Source of the DNA: Caballeronia choica
Lineage (GTDB): Bacteria > Pseudomonadota > Gammaproteobacteria > Burkholderiales > Burkholderiaceae
Length of the DNA: 64,000 nt
Assembly (NCBI RefSeq): GCF_001544535.1
Contig: NZ_FCON02000009.1
Location: 1-64,000, forward strand
Direction: 5' to 3'
A program made the position numbers and the translations under genes. This document shows positions 27,543 through 36,784 of the stretch, in pieces; position 1 is the stretch's first letter, and the number at the start of each line of letters is the position of its first letter. The notes under the pieces are model-generated. The model was given only the letters and a program-made list of their open reading frames with translations, made no database searches and was not told the origin of the DNA.

Positions 27543-28262
27543 GTGGCGACACTGCACCGGCAGGTCCTCAACCAGATGGGCGAACAGATTTGCGCAGGCA
27601 AGTTCGCGCCGGGAGACATCCTTCCCGCCGAGCCCGTGCTCGCCGAACAAATGAACGTCAGCCGCATCACGATCCGGGAGACGATGAAATCGCTCTCTGC
27701 GAAAGGCATGCTGGAAGTGCGCCGCCGCTACGGCACGATCGTGCTGCCGCGCTCGCAATGGCAATTGTTCGATCCCGATGTCATCACCTGGCGCGCGCGG
27801 GCGGGCACACTCGATCCGGGTCTCATCGAAGACCTGATGGAACTGCGCCTGATCATCGAGCCGAACGCGGCCAAGCTCGCCGCGAAGCGCGCCACCGACG
27901 ACGATCGCAAGGCCGTGCGGCGCGCGTTCAAGGCGATGGAGCGCGCCGTCGCAGGCCACGGCGAATATGTTCCCGCCGACCTCGCCTTCCACGGCGCGAT
28001 CCTCACGGCCTGTCACAACCAGTTCGTGCAGCAGATGCAGAACGCGCTGTCGGCGATCCTGCGCACCAGCTTCGAACTCAGCTCCGAGATCGAAGGCGGC
28101 CCGGCTCGCTCGCTGCCGATGCACGAGGCACTCTGCATCGCGATCGAGAAAGGCGATCCGGTGGCGGCGGAAGCGGCCGTTCTCACGCTGATCCACCGCG
28201 CCGAGAAAGACTTCGAGGACCGCGCCGCGCTCAATCAGGTCGCCAACGACAAGCCTGTCTAA
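27543..28262 (+). CDS. GntR-family regulator, FCD subfamily
   Basis: 239 residues. HTH at about 5-70 (HRQVLNQMGEQICAGKFAPGD, MNVSRITIRETMKSL), then an FCD domain with likely metal ligands in ADLAFHGAILTACH, PMHEALCIAIEKGD and LTLIHRAEKD. The SQWQLFDPDVITWR linker is typical of regulators of gluconate, galactonate and hexuronate genes. GTG 27543 follows AGAGAGG by 5 bp. It is first in a run with the SDR, the MFS carrier and the ManD-like dehydratase, which it probably represses. Confidence 0.9.
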   Translation: MATLHRQVLNQMGEQICAGKFAPGDILPAEPVLAEQMNVSRITIRETMKSLSAKGMLEVRRRYGTIVLPRSQWQLFDPDVITWRARAGTLDPGLIEDLMELRLIIEPNAAKLAAKRATDDDRKAVRRAFKAMERAVAGHGEYVPADLAFHGAILTACHNQFVQQMQNALSAILRTSFELSSEIEGGPARSLPMHEALCIAIEKGDPVAAEAAVLTLIHRAEKDFEDRAALNQVANDKPV

Positions 28263-28366
28263 CGCCGCCATCGGCGGATCAACCATCGACATCATCGCGA
28301 CCGGCTAACCGGCCGCGAGGGGCGCATTCGCGCCTCGTTCCTGAAACATTGGCACAAGGAAAACGC

Positions 28367-29134
28367 ATGACACAGCTATTCGATCTGAGCGGCCGCACGG
28401 CGCTCGTTACAGGTTCGGCGCGGGGCATCGGCTTTGCGCTCGCCGAAGGGCTTGCCACGGCGGGCGCGGGCGTGATCCTGAACGGCACGCGCGCCGACAC
28501 GGTGGAGGAAGCGGTCGACCGTCTGCAAAGCCGAGGCTTCAAGGCGCAAGGCCGCGCGTTCGACGTGACCGACGAACCAGCCGTCGCCGACGCATTCGCT
28601 CAGTGGGACAACGACGGCGTGCAGGTCGACATCGTCATCAACAACGCGGGCATTCAGTTTCGCAAGCCGCTCGTCGAACTTGAACTCGCCGACTGGCAAC
28701 GCGTGATCGACACCAACCTGACGAGCGCGTTCATCGTCGCGAAACAGGCGGCGCGCCGCATGATCGCGCGCGGCACCGGCGGCAAGATCATCAACATCGG
28801 CTCGCTCACGAGCGAAGCGGCGCGCGCGACGGTCGGGCCTTACACGGCGGCGAAGGGCGGCATCAAGATGCTGACCCGCGCGATGAGCGCCGAATGGGCG
28901 GCGTCGAATATCCAGGCGAACGCGATCGGCCCGGGCTACATCCTGACCGACATGAACCAGGCACTCGTCGACAACGCGGCCTTCGATGCGTGGGTCAAGA
29001 GCAGCAATCCCTCGCAGCGTTGGGGAAAGCCCGAAGAACTCGTCGGCACGGCGGTGTATCTGTCGTCGCAGGCATCCAGTTATGTGAACGGCCAGATCAT
29101 CTACGTGGACGGCGGCTGGCTCGCCGTCCTCTGA
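28367..29134 (+). CDS. SDR oxidoreductase, gluconate 5-dehydrogenase-like
   Basis: 255 residues. A classical short-chain dehydrogenase with TGSARGIGFALAEG (cofactor), NNAGIQFRKPL, the catalytic Ser in NIGSLTSEAAR and YxxxK in YTAAKGG, and a C-terminus ending in SYVNGQIIYVDGGW. The FDLSGRTALVTGSARGIG opening and IQFRKP resemble gluconate/idonate 5-dehydrogenases (Gno/IdnO), which interconvert gluconate and 5-ketogluconate. AAGGAAA precedes ATG 28367. The substrate is inferred from the neighbouring hexonate transporter and dehydratase. Confidence 0.85.
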   Translation: MTQLFDLSGRTALVTGSARGIGFALAEGLATAGAGVILNGTRADTVEEAVDRLQSRGFKAQGRAFDVTDEPAVADAFAQWDNDGVQVDIVINNAGIQFRKPLVELELADWQRVIDTNLTSAFIVAKQAARRMIARGTGGKIINIGSLTSEAARATVGPYTAAKGGIKMLTRAMSAEWAASNIQANAIGPGYILTDMNQALVDNAAFDAWVKSSNPSQRWGKPEELVGTAVYLSSQASSYVNGQIIYVDGGWLAVL

Positions 29135-29215
29135 ATCCAGGCTTTACCGGCGATATCAAGAAAACAAGAACGACGCCATCAAACCTTACACGCCCGTACC
29201 GATCCCGGAGACATC

Positions 29216-30508
29216 ATGGAAAGCGTCAAACCCGTAGCACCCCAGAGATGGTGGTATCTGATGCCCATCATCTTCATCACCTACAGCCTTGCCTATCTCG
29301 ACCGCGCGAACTACGGTTTCGCGGCTGCTGCCGGCATCGACAAGGATCTCGGCATCACGCACGGGATGTCATCGCTGATCGGCTCGCTGTTCTTCCTCGG
29401 CTACTGCCTGTTCCAGGTGCCCGGCGCGATCTACGCGCAGCGCAACAGCGTGAAGAAGCTGATCTTCTTCAGCCTGATCCTGTGGGGACTGTGCGCGGCG
29501 GCGACTGGCATGGTCAGCAACATTCCGATGCTGATGGTGCTGCGCTTCGTGCTCGGCGTGGTGGAGGCAGCGGTGATGCCGTCGATGCTGATGTACATCA
29601 GCCGCTGGTTCACGCGCACCGAGCGCTCGCGCGCCAACACGTTCCTGATTCTCGGCAACCCGGTGACGGTGCTGTGGATGTCGGTGGTGTCGGGCTATCT
29701 GGTGCACAGCTTCGGCTGGCGCGAGATGTTCATCCTCGAAGGCCTGCCGGCGATCGCATGGGCGATCGTGTGGTGGTTCACCGTCAAGGACCGTCCGGCC
29801 GATGCGCCGTGGATGAGCGACGCCGAAAAGATCGAACTCGACGCGCGCCTGAAGGCCGAGCAGGCTCACATCGCGCCGGTGCGCGACTACAAGACCGCGT
29901 TCCGTTCGTCGATCGTGCTCAAGTGCTGCGCGATCCATGCGCTCTGGAGCATCGGCGTGTATGGCTTCATCATGTGGCTGCCGTCGATCCTCAAGCAAGC
30001 CTCGACGATCGATATCGTCTCGGTCGGCTGGCTCGCCGCCGTGCCGTATCTCGGCGCGATCATCCTGATGTTGCTCGCGTCGTGGCTTTCGGACAAGACG
30101 CGCAATCGCAAGCTCTTCGTGTGGCCGCTGCTGCTGATCGGGACGATCGCGTTCGTGGCGTCGTACCTCGTCGGAGGATCGCACTTCTGGATCTCGTTCG
30201 CGCTGCTCGTGGTGGCCGGCGCGACGATGTATGCGCCGTACGGTCCGTTCTTCGCACTCGTGCCGGAGCTGATTCCGAGCAACGTGCTCGGCGGCGCGAT
30301 CGGCCTCATCAATGCGTGCGGCGCGCTGGGGGCGTTCTGTGGATCGTGGGTAGTCGGGTATCTGAACGGCGCGACCGGCAGCCCGGCTGCCTCGTACATG
30401 TTCATGGCGGGCGCCCTGCTCCTGTCGGTCATTTTGATGATCACCGTGCCCGCGCGTTCGGACGAGCGCTCTAAGGACGACGCACGGCTCATTGTCGGTC
30501 GCACGTAA
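29216..30508 (+). CDS. MFS anion:cation symporter, hexonate/hexuronate type
   Basis: 430 residues with twelve helices. The opening PQRWWYLMPIIFITYSLAYLDRANYGFA is that of the ACS (phthalate/hexuronate permease) family, and DRxNxGFA in helix 1 is diagnostic. SRWFTRTERSRAN lies in the loop after helix 4. It would take up a sugar acid with protons. It lies 81 bp after the SDR and 44 bp before the dehydratase, so it is probably in the same operon under the GntR gene. Confidence 0.9.
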   Translation: MESVKPVAPQRWWYLMPIIFITYSLAYLDRANYGFAAAAGIDKDLGITHGMSSLIGSLFFLGYCLFQVPGAIYAQRNSVKKLIFFSLILWGLCAAATGMVSNIPMLMVLRFVLGVVEAAVMPSMLMYISRWFTRTERSRANTFLILGNPVTVLWMSVVSGYLVHSFGWREMFILEGLPAIAWAIVWWFTVKDRPADAPWMSDAEKIELDARLKAEQAHIAPVRDYKTAFRSSIVLKCCAIHALWSIGVYGFIMWLPSILKQASTIDIVSVGWLAAVPYLGAIILMLLASWLSDKTRNRKLFVWPLLLIGTIAFVASYLVGGSHFWISFALLVVAGATMYAPYGPFFALVPELIPSNVLGGAIGLINACGALGAFCGSWVVGYLNGATGSPAASYMFMAGALLLSVILMITVPARSDERSKDDARLIVGRT

Positions 30509-30552
30509 GCGACGCCGATCCGAGAACTCACTTACTTTTTTGCAGGCATCAC

Positions 30553-31800
30553 ATGGCAACCATCATTACCGATGTAAAGGTCATCCTGACCGCGCCGGAA
30601 GGCATCAACCTGATCGTCGTGAAAGTGGAGACGAATCAACCCGGTCTTTACGGTCTTGGCTGCGCGACGTTCGCGTACCGGCATGTCGCGGTGAAGTGCC
30701 TGATCGAAGAGTATCTGCGACCTCTCCTGATCGGGCGCGACGCCGAGGCGATCGAAGAACTCTGGCAACTGATGCACCAGAACGCCTACTGGCGCAACGG
30801 CCCGATCGAGAACAACGCGATCTCCGGCGTCGACATGGCGTTGTGGGACATCAAGGGCAAGCTGGCGAACATGCCGCTTTACCAGCTTTTCGGTGGCAAG
30901 TGCCGCGAGGGCGTGCCGATCTATCGCCACGCCGATGGCCGCGATCTCAACGAGCTATGCGAGAACATCCAAAGGTATCGCGAGCAGGGCATCACGCATA
31001 TTCGTTGCCAGAGCGGTGGCTATGGTGGCGGTGTGTACGGCAAGGCGCCGGCGGGCGCACCGCAGCGCGCGCAGGACGGCGTCTATCTCGACAGCCGCAA
31101 GTACATGCGAGACACGCTCAAGCTCTTCGACGGCATCCGCAGCAAGCTCGGCTTCGATGTCGCCTTGTGTCACGACGTGCATGAGCGGCTAAAGCCAGTC
31201 GAGGCGATCCGGTTCGCGTGCGAACTGGAGCAGTATGACCTGTTCTTCCTCGAAGACGCCATCGCGCTGGAAGAAGGCGAATGGATGCGCCAGCTCCGGG
31301 CCAAGACGACGACGCCTCTGGCTCAGGGCGAACTCTTCAACAACCCGTCGGAATGGCGCTTCCTGATCACCGAGCGGCTAATCGATTTCATCCGCGTTCA
31401 CTTGAGCCAGATTGGCGGCATCACGGCGGGCCGCAAACTGCAGATCTTCGCGGAGCAATTCGGTGTCAGGACCGCATGGCACGGTCCGGGCGACATGTCG
31501 CCGCTCGCGCATGCGGCGAACATCCACATCGATCTCGCTTCGCGCAACTTCGGCGTGCAGGAATGGTCAGGCACGGAGCCGCCGAATTTCGTGATCCAGG
31601 AACTCAAGGGGCCGCGGGCGGCGCTGCTCGACGTATTCCCGGGCCTTCCGGAATTCAGCAACGGGCACGTCTACGCAAACGACAAGCCAGGCCTCGGCGT
31701 CGATATCGACGAGACCGAAGCGGCCAAGTATCCGTGCGAGAACACGATCACGACGTGGACGCAGACCCGGCTGAAGGATGGCACCCTGCAGACTCCGTAA
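30553..31800 (+). CDS. Mannonate/gluconate dehydratase-like (RspA/ManD) enzyme
   Basis: 415 residues. An enolase-superfamily member of the ManD/RspA group. Typical features are AYWRNGPIENNAISGVDMAL, IRCQSGGYGGG (no KxK motif, as in ManD), CHDVHERLKP, FFLEDAIALEE, AQGELFNNPSEW and RTAWHGPGDMSPLAHA. ManD enzymes dehydrate D-mannonate and/or D-gluconate to 2-keto-3-deoxygluconate, and some are nearly inactive. A neighbouring gluconate 5-dehydrogenase-like SDR and hexonate carrier favour a hexonate substrate. It is last in the operon. Confidence 0.88.
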   Translation: MATIITDVKVILTAPEGINLIVVKVETNQPGLYGLGCATFAYRHVAVKCLIEEYLRPLLIGRDAEAIEELWQLMHQNAYWRNGPIENNAISGVDMALWDIKGKLANMPLYQLFGGKCREGVPIYRHADGRDLNELCENIQRYREQGITHIRCQSGGYGGGVYGKAPAGAPQRAQDGVYLDSRKYMRDTLKLFDGIRSKLGFDVALCHDVHERLKPVEAIRFACELEQYDLFFLEDAIALEEGEWMRQLRAKTTTPLAQGELFNNPSEWRFLITERLIDFIRVHLSQIGGITAGRKLQIFAEQFGVRTAWHGPGDMSPLAHAANIHIDLASRNFGVQEWSGTEPPNFVIQELKGPRAALLDVFPGLPEFSNGHVYANDKPGLGVDIDETEAAKYPCENTITTWTQTRLKDGTLQTP

Positions 31801-32252
31801 GCAGGTCAGCTTTGCGTCTCGATGGCTTGGCCCGTACCCGCGCAGTCGACGAATGGATGGACGTCTTTCGGTCGTCGCCAAGGGCGATGTTCCGATCTTC
31901 TCGCACCGTTCGCAGATTGCCCGGTCGAAGGAAGAAGTGGATCGACATACAGGTCCTGGGTCCATTGCGACCAACATGACCCCCGCGCATACCGTCGAGC
32001 AGCATGATTGTCCACAGCACGCCCAGTGACGCCTGCATGAAGGCTTTGTGTCAACCCGTGTGGCGTATGTGCTGCCTTCGATTCGCCGCGGCATTACCGA
32101 TCGCGCGGTGCTTTCATATATTAAGATTCTTAGCTATATTCGATCGTCAGCAGAAGGTCTCGATTAGGCCGCACTGAGCCTCGCCCAGGTTGCAAGATCG
32201 GCGCGAGAGGTGATCAAGCCGCACCTCGAGCACACAATAACGGGAGATTGGT
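31801..32252. other. Intergenic stretch, no gene seen
   Basis: This 450-bp stretch follows the dehydratase. It has no frame with a recognisable protein or codon pattern, no clear terminator and no repeat. It marks the change from the sugar-acid cluster to the patchy accessory region. Confidence 0.5.
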
Positions 32253-32633
32253 TTGAAGAGACGCGCCACGGTAATCTGCCGCAGAGGTAATCGAATTCTT
32301 CTGGTGGCACGACGTCAATCGAAATGGGCACTGCCGGGTGGGCTTCTGAAACGCGGTGAGCATCTGTCGGATGCCGCACTTCGAGAACTCAAGGAGGAAA
32401 CCCGCCTCGCGGGTAAGTCAGCGAAGTATCTCTTTCAGTACCGTGGCGCGCAAAAACTCCATCACGTCTTCTTCTGTGACGTTTCGAAACGCGCCAAGCC
32501 TCGTGCCAGCAACGAAATCTCCAGATGTCGCTGGGTGCAGGTCGAGGACATTCCTCGCCTAACGACCAGCGCGCCAACGAAAGTGATCGTGAAAATCTCG
32601 GGCGAGAAGCGCAACAGTTCGCGGGGCAAATGA
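32253..32633 (+). CDS. Nudix hydrolase
   Basis: 126 residues, one Nudix domain. The box GxxxxxEx7REuxEExGU is present as GGLLKRGEHLSDAALRELKE followed by ETRLAG. Such enzymes hydrolyse nucleoside diphosphate derivatives, and the substrate cannot be told from this sequence. The best start is TTG 32253 with CGGGAG 6 bp upstream; the protein then begins KRRATVICRRGNRILLVAR, the normal first strand of the fold. It has no obvious operon partner. Confidence 0.85.
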   Translation: MKRRATVICRRGNRILLVARRQSKWALPGGLLKRGEHLSDAALRELKEETRLAGKSAKYLFQYRGAQKLHHVFFCDVSKRAKPRASNEISRCRWVQVEDIPRLTTSAPTKVIVKISGEKRNSSRGK

Positions 32634-33073
32634 AACTGCTCTTGCAACTCATGCACGAGGATCGACGCGGCGGAAGACGACCCATCGGCTGACCGCGTAT
32701 GGCGCCGAACGATTAGACAACCAAGAGGATCACCCGCGTGCTGGGCGCCGGAGCAACGGGGCTTCGACGACCGCATGCACGATCCGCCGCCGGTTAAGTT
32801 GAAAGGTCACAGTGAGTTCTTGCTCCGACGAATCTCCGGTGCCAAGGTGCGTCACGACGAGACGAGCCGGCAACGTATAGGAGGAAAACTGAACCTCACC
32901 ATTCGCGAAAACACCGGCGACAAACTCAAGTCGCCTTCCGTTGGTGTCGTGAACGAATTGAGAACCATGAAATGGCCATCCTCGCCATACCGCACGTTCC
33001 GGATGCTCTCCATTGTGCACGTCTGCGCTTCTGCAACAGGCATCGAGCTGGATCCCATTGATCGGCGGCACAC
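32634..33073. other. Gap with an uncertain minus-strand frame
   Basis: On the minus strand, a frame of about 110 codons from near 33070 to 32730 reads LEFVAGVFANGEVQFSSYTLPARL and similar strand-like segments. It could be a small or decayed gene. I recognise no family, and its 5' end runs into the MFS gene. I therefore do not call a CDS. Confidence 0.3.
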
Positions 33074-34369
33074 TCAGTTGCGCCGCGCTTCCGCGATGTA
33101 ACACCACCGGCCAATGAGGTACACCGTGAAAGGCAAAACTGCCGCGAGCGGAAGCCAGCGCAACGCGTCTTGAAGACCCACTGCGTCTGCTATCACACCG
33201 GTGAAAAAGGGACCGGCCGCGAGGCCCAATATGTTGTTGAACAGCGTCAGTGTGGCAAATGCCGAGCCATGGATAGCTGGCGGAGTGGCGCCAGCAATAA
33301 TCGCGCTGCATGTGCCGAACGAACTGGCAAGGAAAAACACCGCGGGCGCAAGCAGCGCGAGTTGCAGATTGCCCGGTGGCAAGCGGAACGCGATCGCCAG
33401 CAGGATGGCCAGCACGAGGCAGTATGCGATAGCCATGTTCCACCTCTTAAGCGACGAGTCTCCACTGATCCGGTCGGTGATCACACCGCACAGAAGTTGG
33501 CCCATGCCGCTGACAAGGACAAGGCCGGCTGCCACCACGGCAGCCTTGCTGACAGGCATATTCCAGTAGCGATTCAAGTAGCTGGGTAGCCACACGAAAA
33601 GCGTGCCCTGAATGAAGATCTGCAGGGCGCTCCCGAGGTACGCACAAAAGACAGAACGGGACGGAAACAGGCTAGAGAAAAGCGCTCTGGGCGTCAGTCT
33701 CACACGCCCGTATGTCGGAGTTCCGCTCGCCTCGCCCGGACGCGTACGCGCGAGCCTTTTTTCCGTGACTACGAAGAAGTACATGATCACCAGCACAAAC
33801 CCAAAGATCGCCATCAGACTCATCGACCAGCGCCAGCCAAAGTGGGTCGCAATGATGCCGGAAAGCGAGACACCGAGCACGGACCCAAAGGCAGCGGCAG
33901 ACGTAAAGCCGCCGGCAATGGTAGACCGCAGATGCCTTGGAAAGATGCTCATGAGCATCGCGAGCCCGACACTTCCGTAGGCCGCCTCACCGACACCAAC
34001 GAAGATGCGTGCGACGAACATCTCGTGGTAGCTACTGGCAATCGCGCACCCAAGCGTGGCAACGCTCCACAGCGCTGCCATCAGTGCAATGCTTTTGACA
34101 CGTCCCCAACGGTCCGCGATCAAGGAAAATGGGAGGGTCAGCACGCCGACCGCCAATGGCACCACGCCGCTAATCGAACCGAGCTGTGTATCGGACATCT
34201 GCCACTGCACTTTCAAGATCGGGAACAAGGCATTGAGCGCCTGCCGCGACATGTAGTCAGACAGCAAAAGGCAAAACATCAATGCAAATACGATCCACGC
34301 GTAGGCTCGGGCCCCACTGGTAGCCGACGCCGACTCGGCCGGCACTACGTTACTTGTATAAAGATTCAA
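33074..34369 (-). CDS. MFS transporter
   Basis: 431 residues with twelve helices. Motif A in loop 2-3 is present as LIADRWGRVKSI, and the N-half has FVGVGEAAYGSVGLAML. The family resembles spinster/ACS-like carriers of organic acids. Start TTG 34369 was chosen because GGAGGAG lies 6 bp upstream; an in-frame TTG at 34384 overlaps that site and is unlikely. The neighbours are a degraded transposase and an FCD regulator, so the substrate is unknown. Confidence 0.85.
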   Translation of the reverse strand: MNLYTSNVVPAESASATSGARAYAWIVFALMFCLLLSDYMSRQALNALFPILKVQWQMSDTQLGSISGVVPLAVGVLTLPFSLIADRWGRVKSIALMAALWSVATLGCAIASSYHEMFVARIFVGVGEAAYGSVGLAMLMSIFPRHLRSTIAGGFTSAAAFGSVLGVSLSGIIATHFGWRWSMSLMAIFGFVLVIMYFFVVTEKRLARTRPGEASGTPTYGRVRLTPRALFSSLFPSRSVFCAYLGSALQIFIQGTLFVWLPSYLNRYWNMPVSKAAVVAAGLVLVSGMGQLLCGVITDRISGDSSLKRWNMAIAYCLVLAILLAIAFRLPPGNLQLALLAPAVFFLASSFGTCSAIIAGATPPAIHGSAFATLTLFNNILGLAAGPFFTGVIADAVGLQDALRWLPLAAVLPFTVYLIGRWCYIAEARRN

Positions 34370-34867
34370 TTCTGTCTCCTCCAATGATTCACTAAATTCA
34401 TATTGAATCGTGCCGCTTGATCGCGTGGCCCCTGTGAAGCAAGACCTCTACGCCAAGACCGGCAGTATTTCTGCTAGCCGTCAGCATCGCCGGACGCTTT
34501 CTGCGTGTCGCCGTGCGCGCTTTGGATTTCGACGCTTATCTCAAGCCTCTTGTGACTCGTGTGATGAAGTTGAAGTTCGCTCCGGACAAGGAGGCGTACA
34601 TCGGCTCCGCTAGTCGCGTGCTCCGCGCAGGAGACTTCGACGATAGACCGCACACACGGACCAGGAGGCGTTTGCCAGCATGAACAAGGCCGTATGAGTG
34701 TCGCGCCAAAGCTTCCCTTTGTGGCCGCAAAGCACCAGACGGCGGGCATCGATTTCAGGATAGCACCGAGCGCAATTTTTGGCGACATTAATTATTACCG
34801 GCACAAAAAAACGTCACGCCAGCGCGCGGAGACAACTTGCTGCGAACCGGCGCAATCCGGAAGCGAA
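34370..34867. other. Gap between MFS gene and transposase remnant
   Basis: About 500 bp without a convincing gene on either strand. Base composition is less GC-biased than in the flanking clusters. It may be the decayed end of the IS701-type element that follows, but no terminal repeats are visible. Confidence 0.4.
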
Positions 34868-35245
34868 GGTAAGGCTCGCAGTATTGAGTGGATGACGAGA
34901 CGGTCATCGGCAAGGATTGCTCGCACTGGATTGGGCTGATCCGGTGCAAGTACAGTTGGAACGTGCTTGGCCTGATCAAAGGGATCAGCATGGTGAACTG
35001 TGTGTCCGCGAATCTGCTGATGCGCGAGCACTGGATCATCGACTATCGCATCCAGGATCCAGATGACGACGGCAAGGCAAAACGTATTACGTGCGCGACA
35101 TGCTGACAGCCGGCCGTTTCATCGGGTCCTGATGAACGTCTGGTATTGCCCGCTACGCGCCAATCAACAGGTGGACGACTCGCGCAAGATCCTCGCACCG
35201 GCGCGTAACAAACAATCGGACGTACGGGCATATGGTATTTGCTCT
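34868..35245 (+). pseudogene. IS701-family transposase remnant
   Basis: Pieces of an IS701-type transposase in shifted frames. VDDETVIGKDCSHWIGLIRC matches the family's 'DDTxxxK' catalytic stretch. IKGISMVNCVSANLL and HWIIDYRIQDPDDDGKAK match 'GIxLVNxVxTN...xIDYRIYxPDxDGKxK'. After a frameshift come YVRDMLTAGRF and VWYCPLRANQQVDDSRK, with an internal deletion. No intact start or C-terminus remains. It is evidence of past insertion in this region. Confidence 0.75.
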
Positions 35246-35333
35246 TAGGTGAGCCTACCCAGCGTCAAGCGTCCCAACTCGACGCGGTGTTTCAAAACGG
35301 GATTCAACCGTCCTGAACACGCAAGGAAGCGAT

Positions 35334-36158
35334 TCACTCTACAGAAGCGGCCGCTGCATCGGGCTGCACTTCCTTTGGGGCACGTACACGCCGACTGCCT
35401 GCTGGTTTTGCGACGATTGCACGAATGGCGGCATCCCTGGCGTCGTCCAGGCGCGAGGCTGCAAGGGAAAGCAGTAGTTTGTTGTCCCGCTTGACCGCGG
35501 CTTTCTGCAGCGCGCGCCAGACTTTTAAAGATGCGCGAACCGATTGAGGCGCAGCCGCAAATCCTAGCCGGACATAGCGCAGGGTTCGCAATGAGATGGA
35601 GTGCAGCACATCGACCAGAACCCGGTTGCGGCACAGATCGACCGTGTTGAAATTCAAGAGGAAGCTTTCCACGGCATAGGCGTCTACCGACTCCTCGGCC
35701 GCCTTGGTTAGCTTGGGCATGTGCCCGGTCAGTAAGGCCTCGAGCTCGGAAGGGTTCTCGCGCGCCACCTGCTCCAACATCGTGACGTAAAGCACACTGC
35801 GCACGCGGAATATGTCCCGAAGCTCATTCTCGTCGGGCGCCGTAACGATCGCCCCGCGCCTGGCCTGAAACTCAACCAGACGGTCCCGCTCCAGTATTCG
35901 CATCGCTTCGCGCACCGGAGCGCGGCTGACGTGTAGCACTTCGCTGATATCTTTCTCCAGCAAGCGTTGCCCCGACTTCACCAGGTCAAGCGTAATGACC
36001 CCGGCCAGCCGGGCAGCGATCTGTTCGGCAATCGGCACCGAGGCATACGCCCAGTCCTGCCCGCGCAGCACCGCCCGCTCGACTGCCAGCATCAGTGAAT
36101 TCTTGGGCGTAAGAAGCGCGGAAAGATCGGGAAGGTTTTGCGTTTTATTTCGGGCCAT
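35334..36158 (-). CDS. GntR-family FCD regulator without the usual metal ligands
   Basis: 274 residues. An extra N-terminal segment (about 1-40) precedes the HTH (about 42-105: QIAARLAGVITLDLVKSGQRL, LHVSRAPVREAMRILE) and an FCD-like helical domain. The His residues expected in FCD domains are absent: NFNTVDLCRN stands where FHxxLY is expected, and WRALQKAAVKRD where HxxIxxAIxxxD is expected. A metal-free effector site is therefore likely. A TGTCGACA palindrome lies 67 bp before its start, and similar sites occur before the porin and BKACE genes. Confidence 0.85.
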   Translation of the reverse strand: MARNKTQNLPDLSALLTPKNSLMLAVERAVLRGQDWAYASVPIAEQIAARLAGVITLDLVKSGQRLLEKDISEVLHVSRAPVREAMRILERDRLVEFQARRGAIVTAPDENELRDIFRVRSVLYVTMLEQVARENPSELEALLTGHMPKLTKAAEESVDAYAVESFLLNFNTVDLCRNRVLVDVLHSISLRTLRYVRLGFAAAPQSVRASLKVWRALQKAAVKRDNKLLLSLAASRLDDARDAAIRAIVAKPAGSRRVRAPKEVQPDAAAASVE

Positions 36159-36224
36159 GGCAAATAGCGGAAGTAGCTTTCCTCGAACTTGATCCTTTGA
36201 TCATTATAGTCCACAGGATTGTAA

Positions 36225-36232
36225 TGTCGACA
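36225..36232. promoter_or_regulatory. TGTCGACA palindrome before the FCD regulator
   Basis: ATTGTAATGTCGACAAAAAC surrounds a perfect TGTCGACA at 36225-36232, upstream of the regulator start at 36158. It suits FCD-type operators and recurs at 38678-38685. The remaining 36233-36404 shows nothing else. Confidence 0.5.
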
Positions 36233-36404
36233 AAAACTCGGCGCCGCTTTGTGAGGACTCGAGGCCGCTTCGGGTTATTCGTCATTCGCTAAAGCGCGCA
36301 CCTGGCCGACGCCCGTGTCGAGCACTCGGCGGGGTATCAAGTCCGACAGCCACGAAGACGCTAACCAACCACCTCGAACCTCGCGAGGACATGCGAACTG
36401 TCAA

Positions 36405-36724
36405 TGTGGTCTATTGCCTTCGATTCCTGCTCGCTCCATCCTGCGCGGAGCCGGCCAATAACCCATTGCCGCGTAGTGCTGCGTCGGCCGGTTGTCCCAC
36501 ACAGCAATACTATTCGGCTTCATCGGAAACGAACCTGATACTCAGGGTGTCGATGCCTGGCTCTGAAGATAGTTCAGCAGAAGGCTGGCACCTGGCGTCT
36601 TCTCCAAACCGAAGCGCACATTTTCTACTGTATGGTAGTTGACGAAATGCATAGGAAAGCTACTGACGTATAGAATCTTTTCGCCAGTCTCTGGGTGCGT
36701 CCGCACGACAGGGTGCTCCACCTA
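36405..36724 (-). pseudogene. TauD/TfdA-type dioxygenase, C-terminal remnant
   Basis: Reading the minus strand from 36724 gives VEHPVVRTHPETGEKILYVS, FPMHFVNYHTVENVRFGLEK and LLLNYLQSQASTP, then a stop. Shifted frames continue as PEYQVRF and KPNSIAVWDNRPTQHYAAMGYW and PAPRRMERAGIEG. This is the C-terminal part of a taurine/alpha-ketoglutarate dioxygenase, including the distal HYAA His and the Arg region, with two frameshifts and no N-terminus. It cannot make an active enzyme. Confidence 0.82.
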
Positions 36725-36784
36725 CGGATTCTGCTTCGGTGAAGCAGTCATGGCGCGCCGATCAATCGAAGCCTGCGCGACGCC

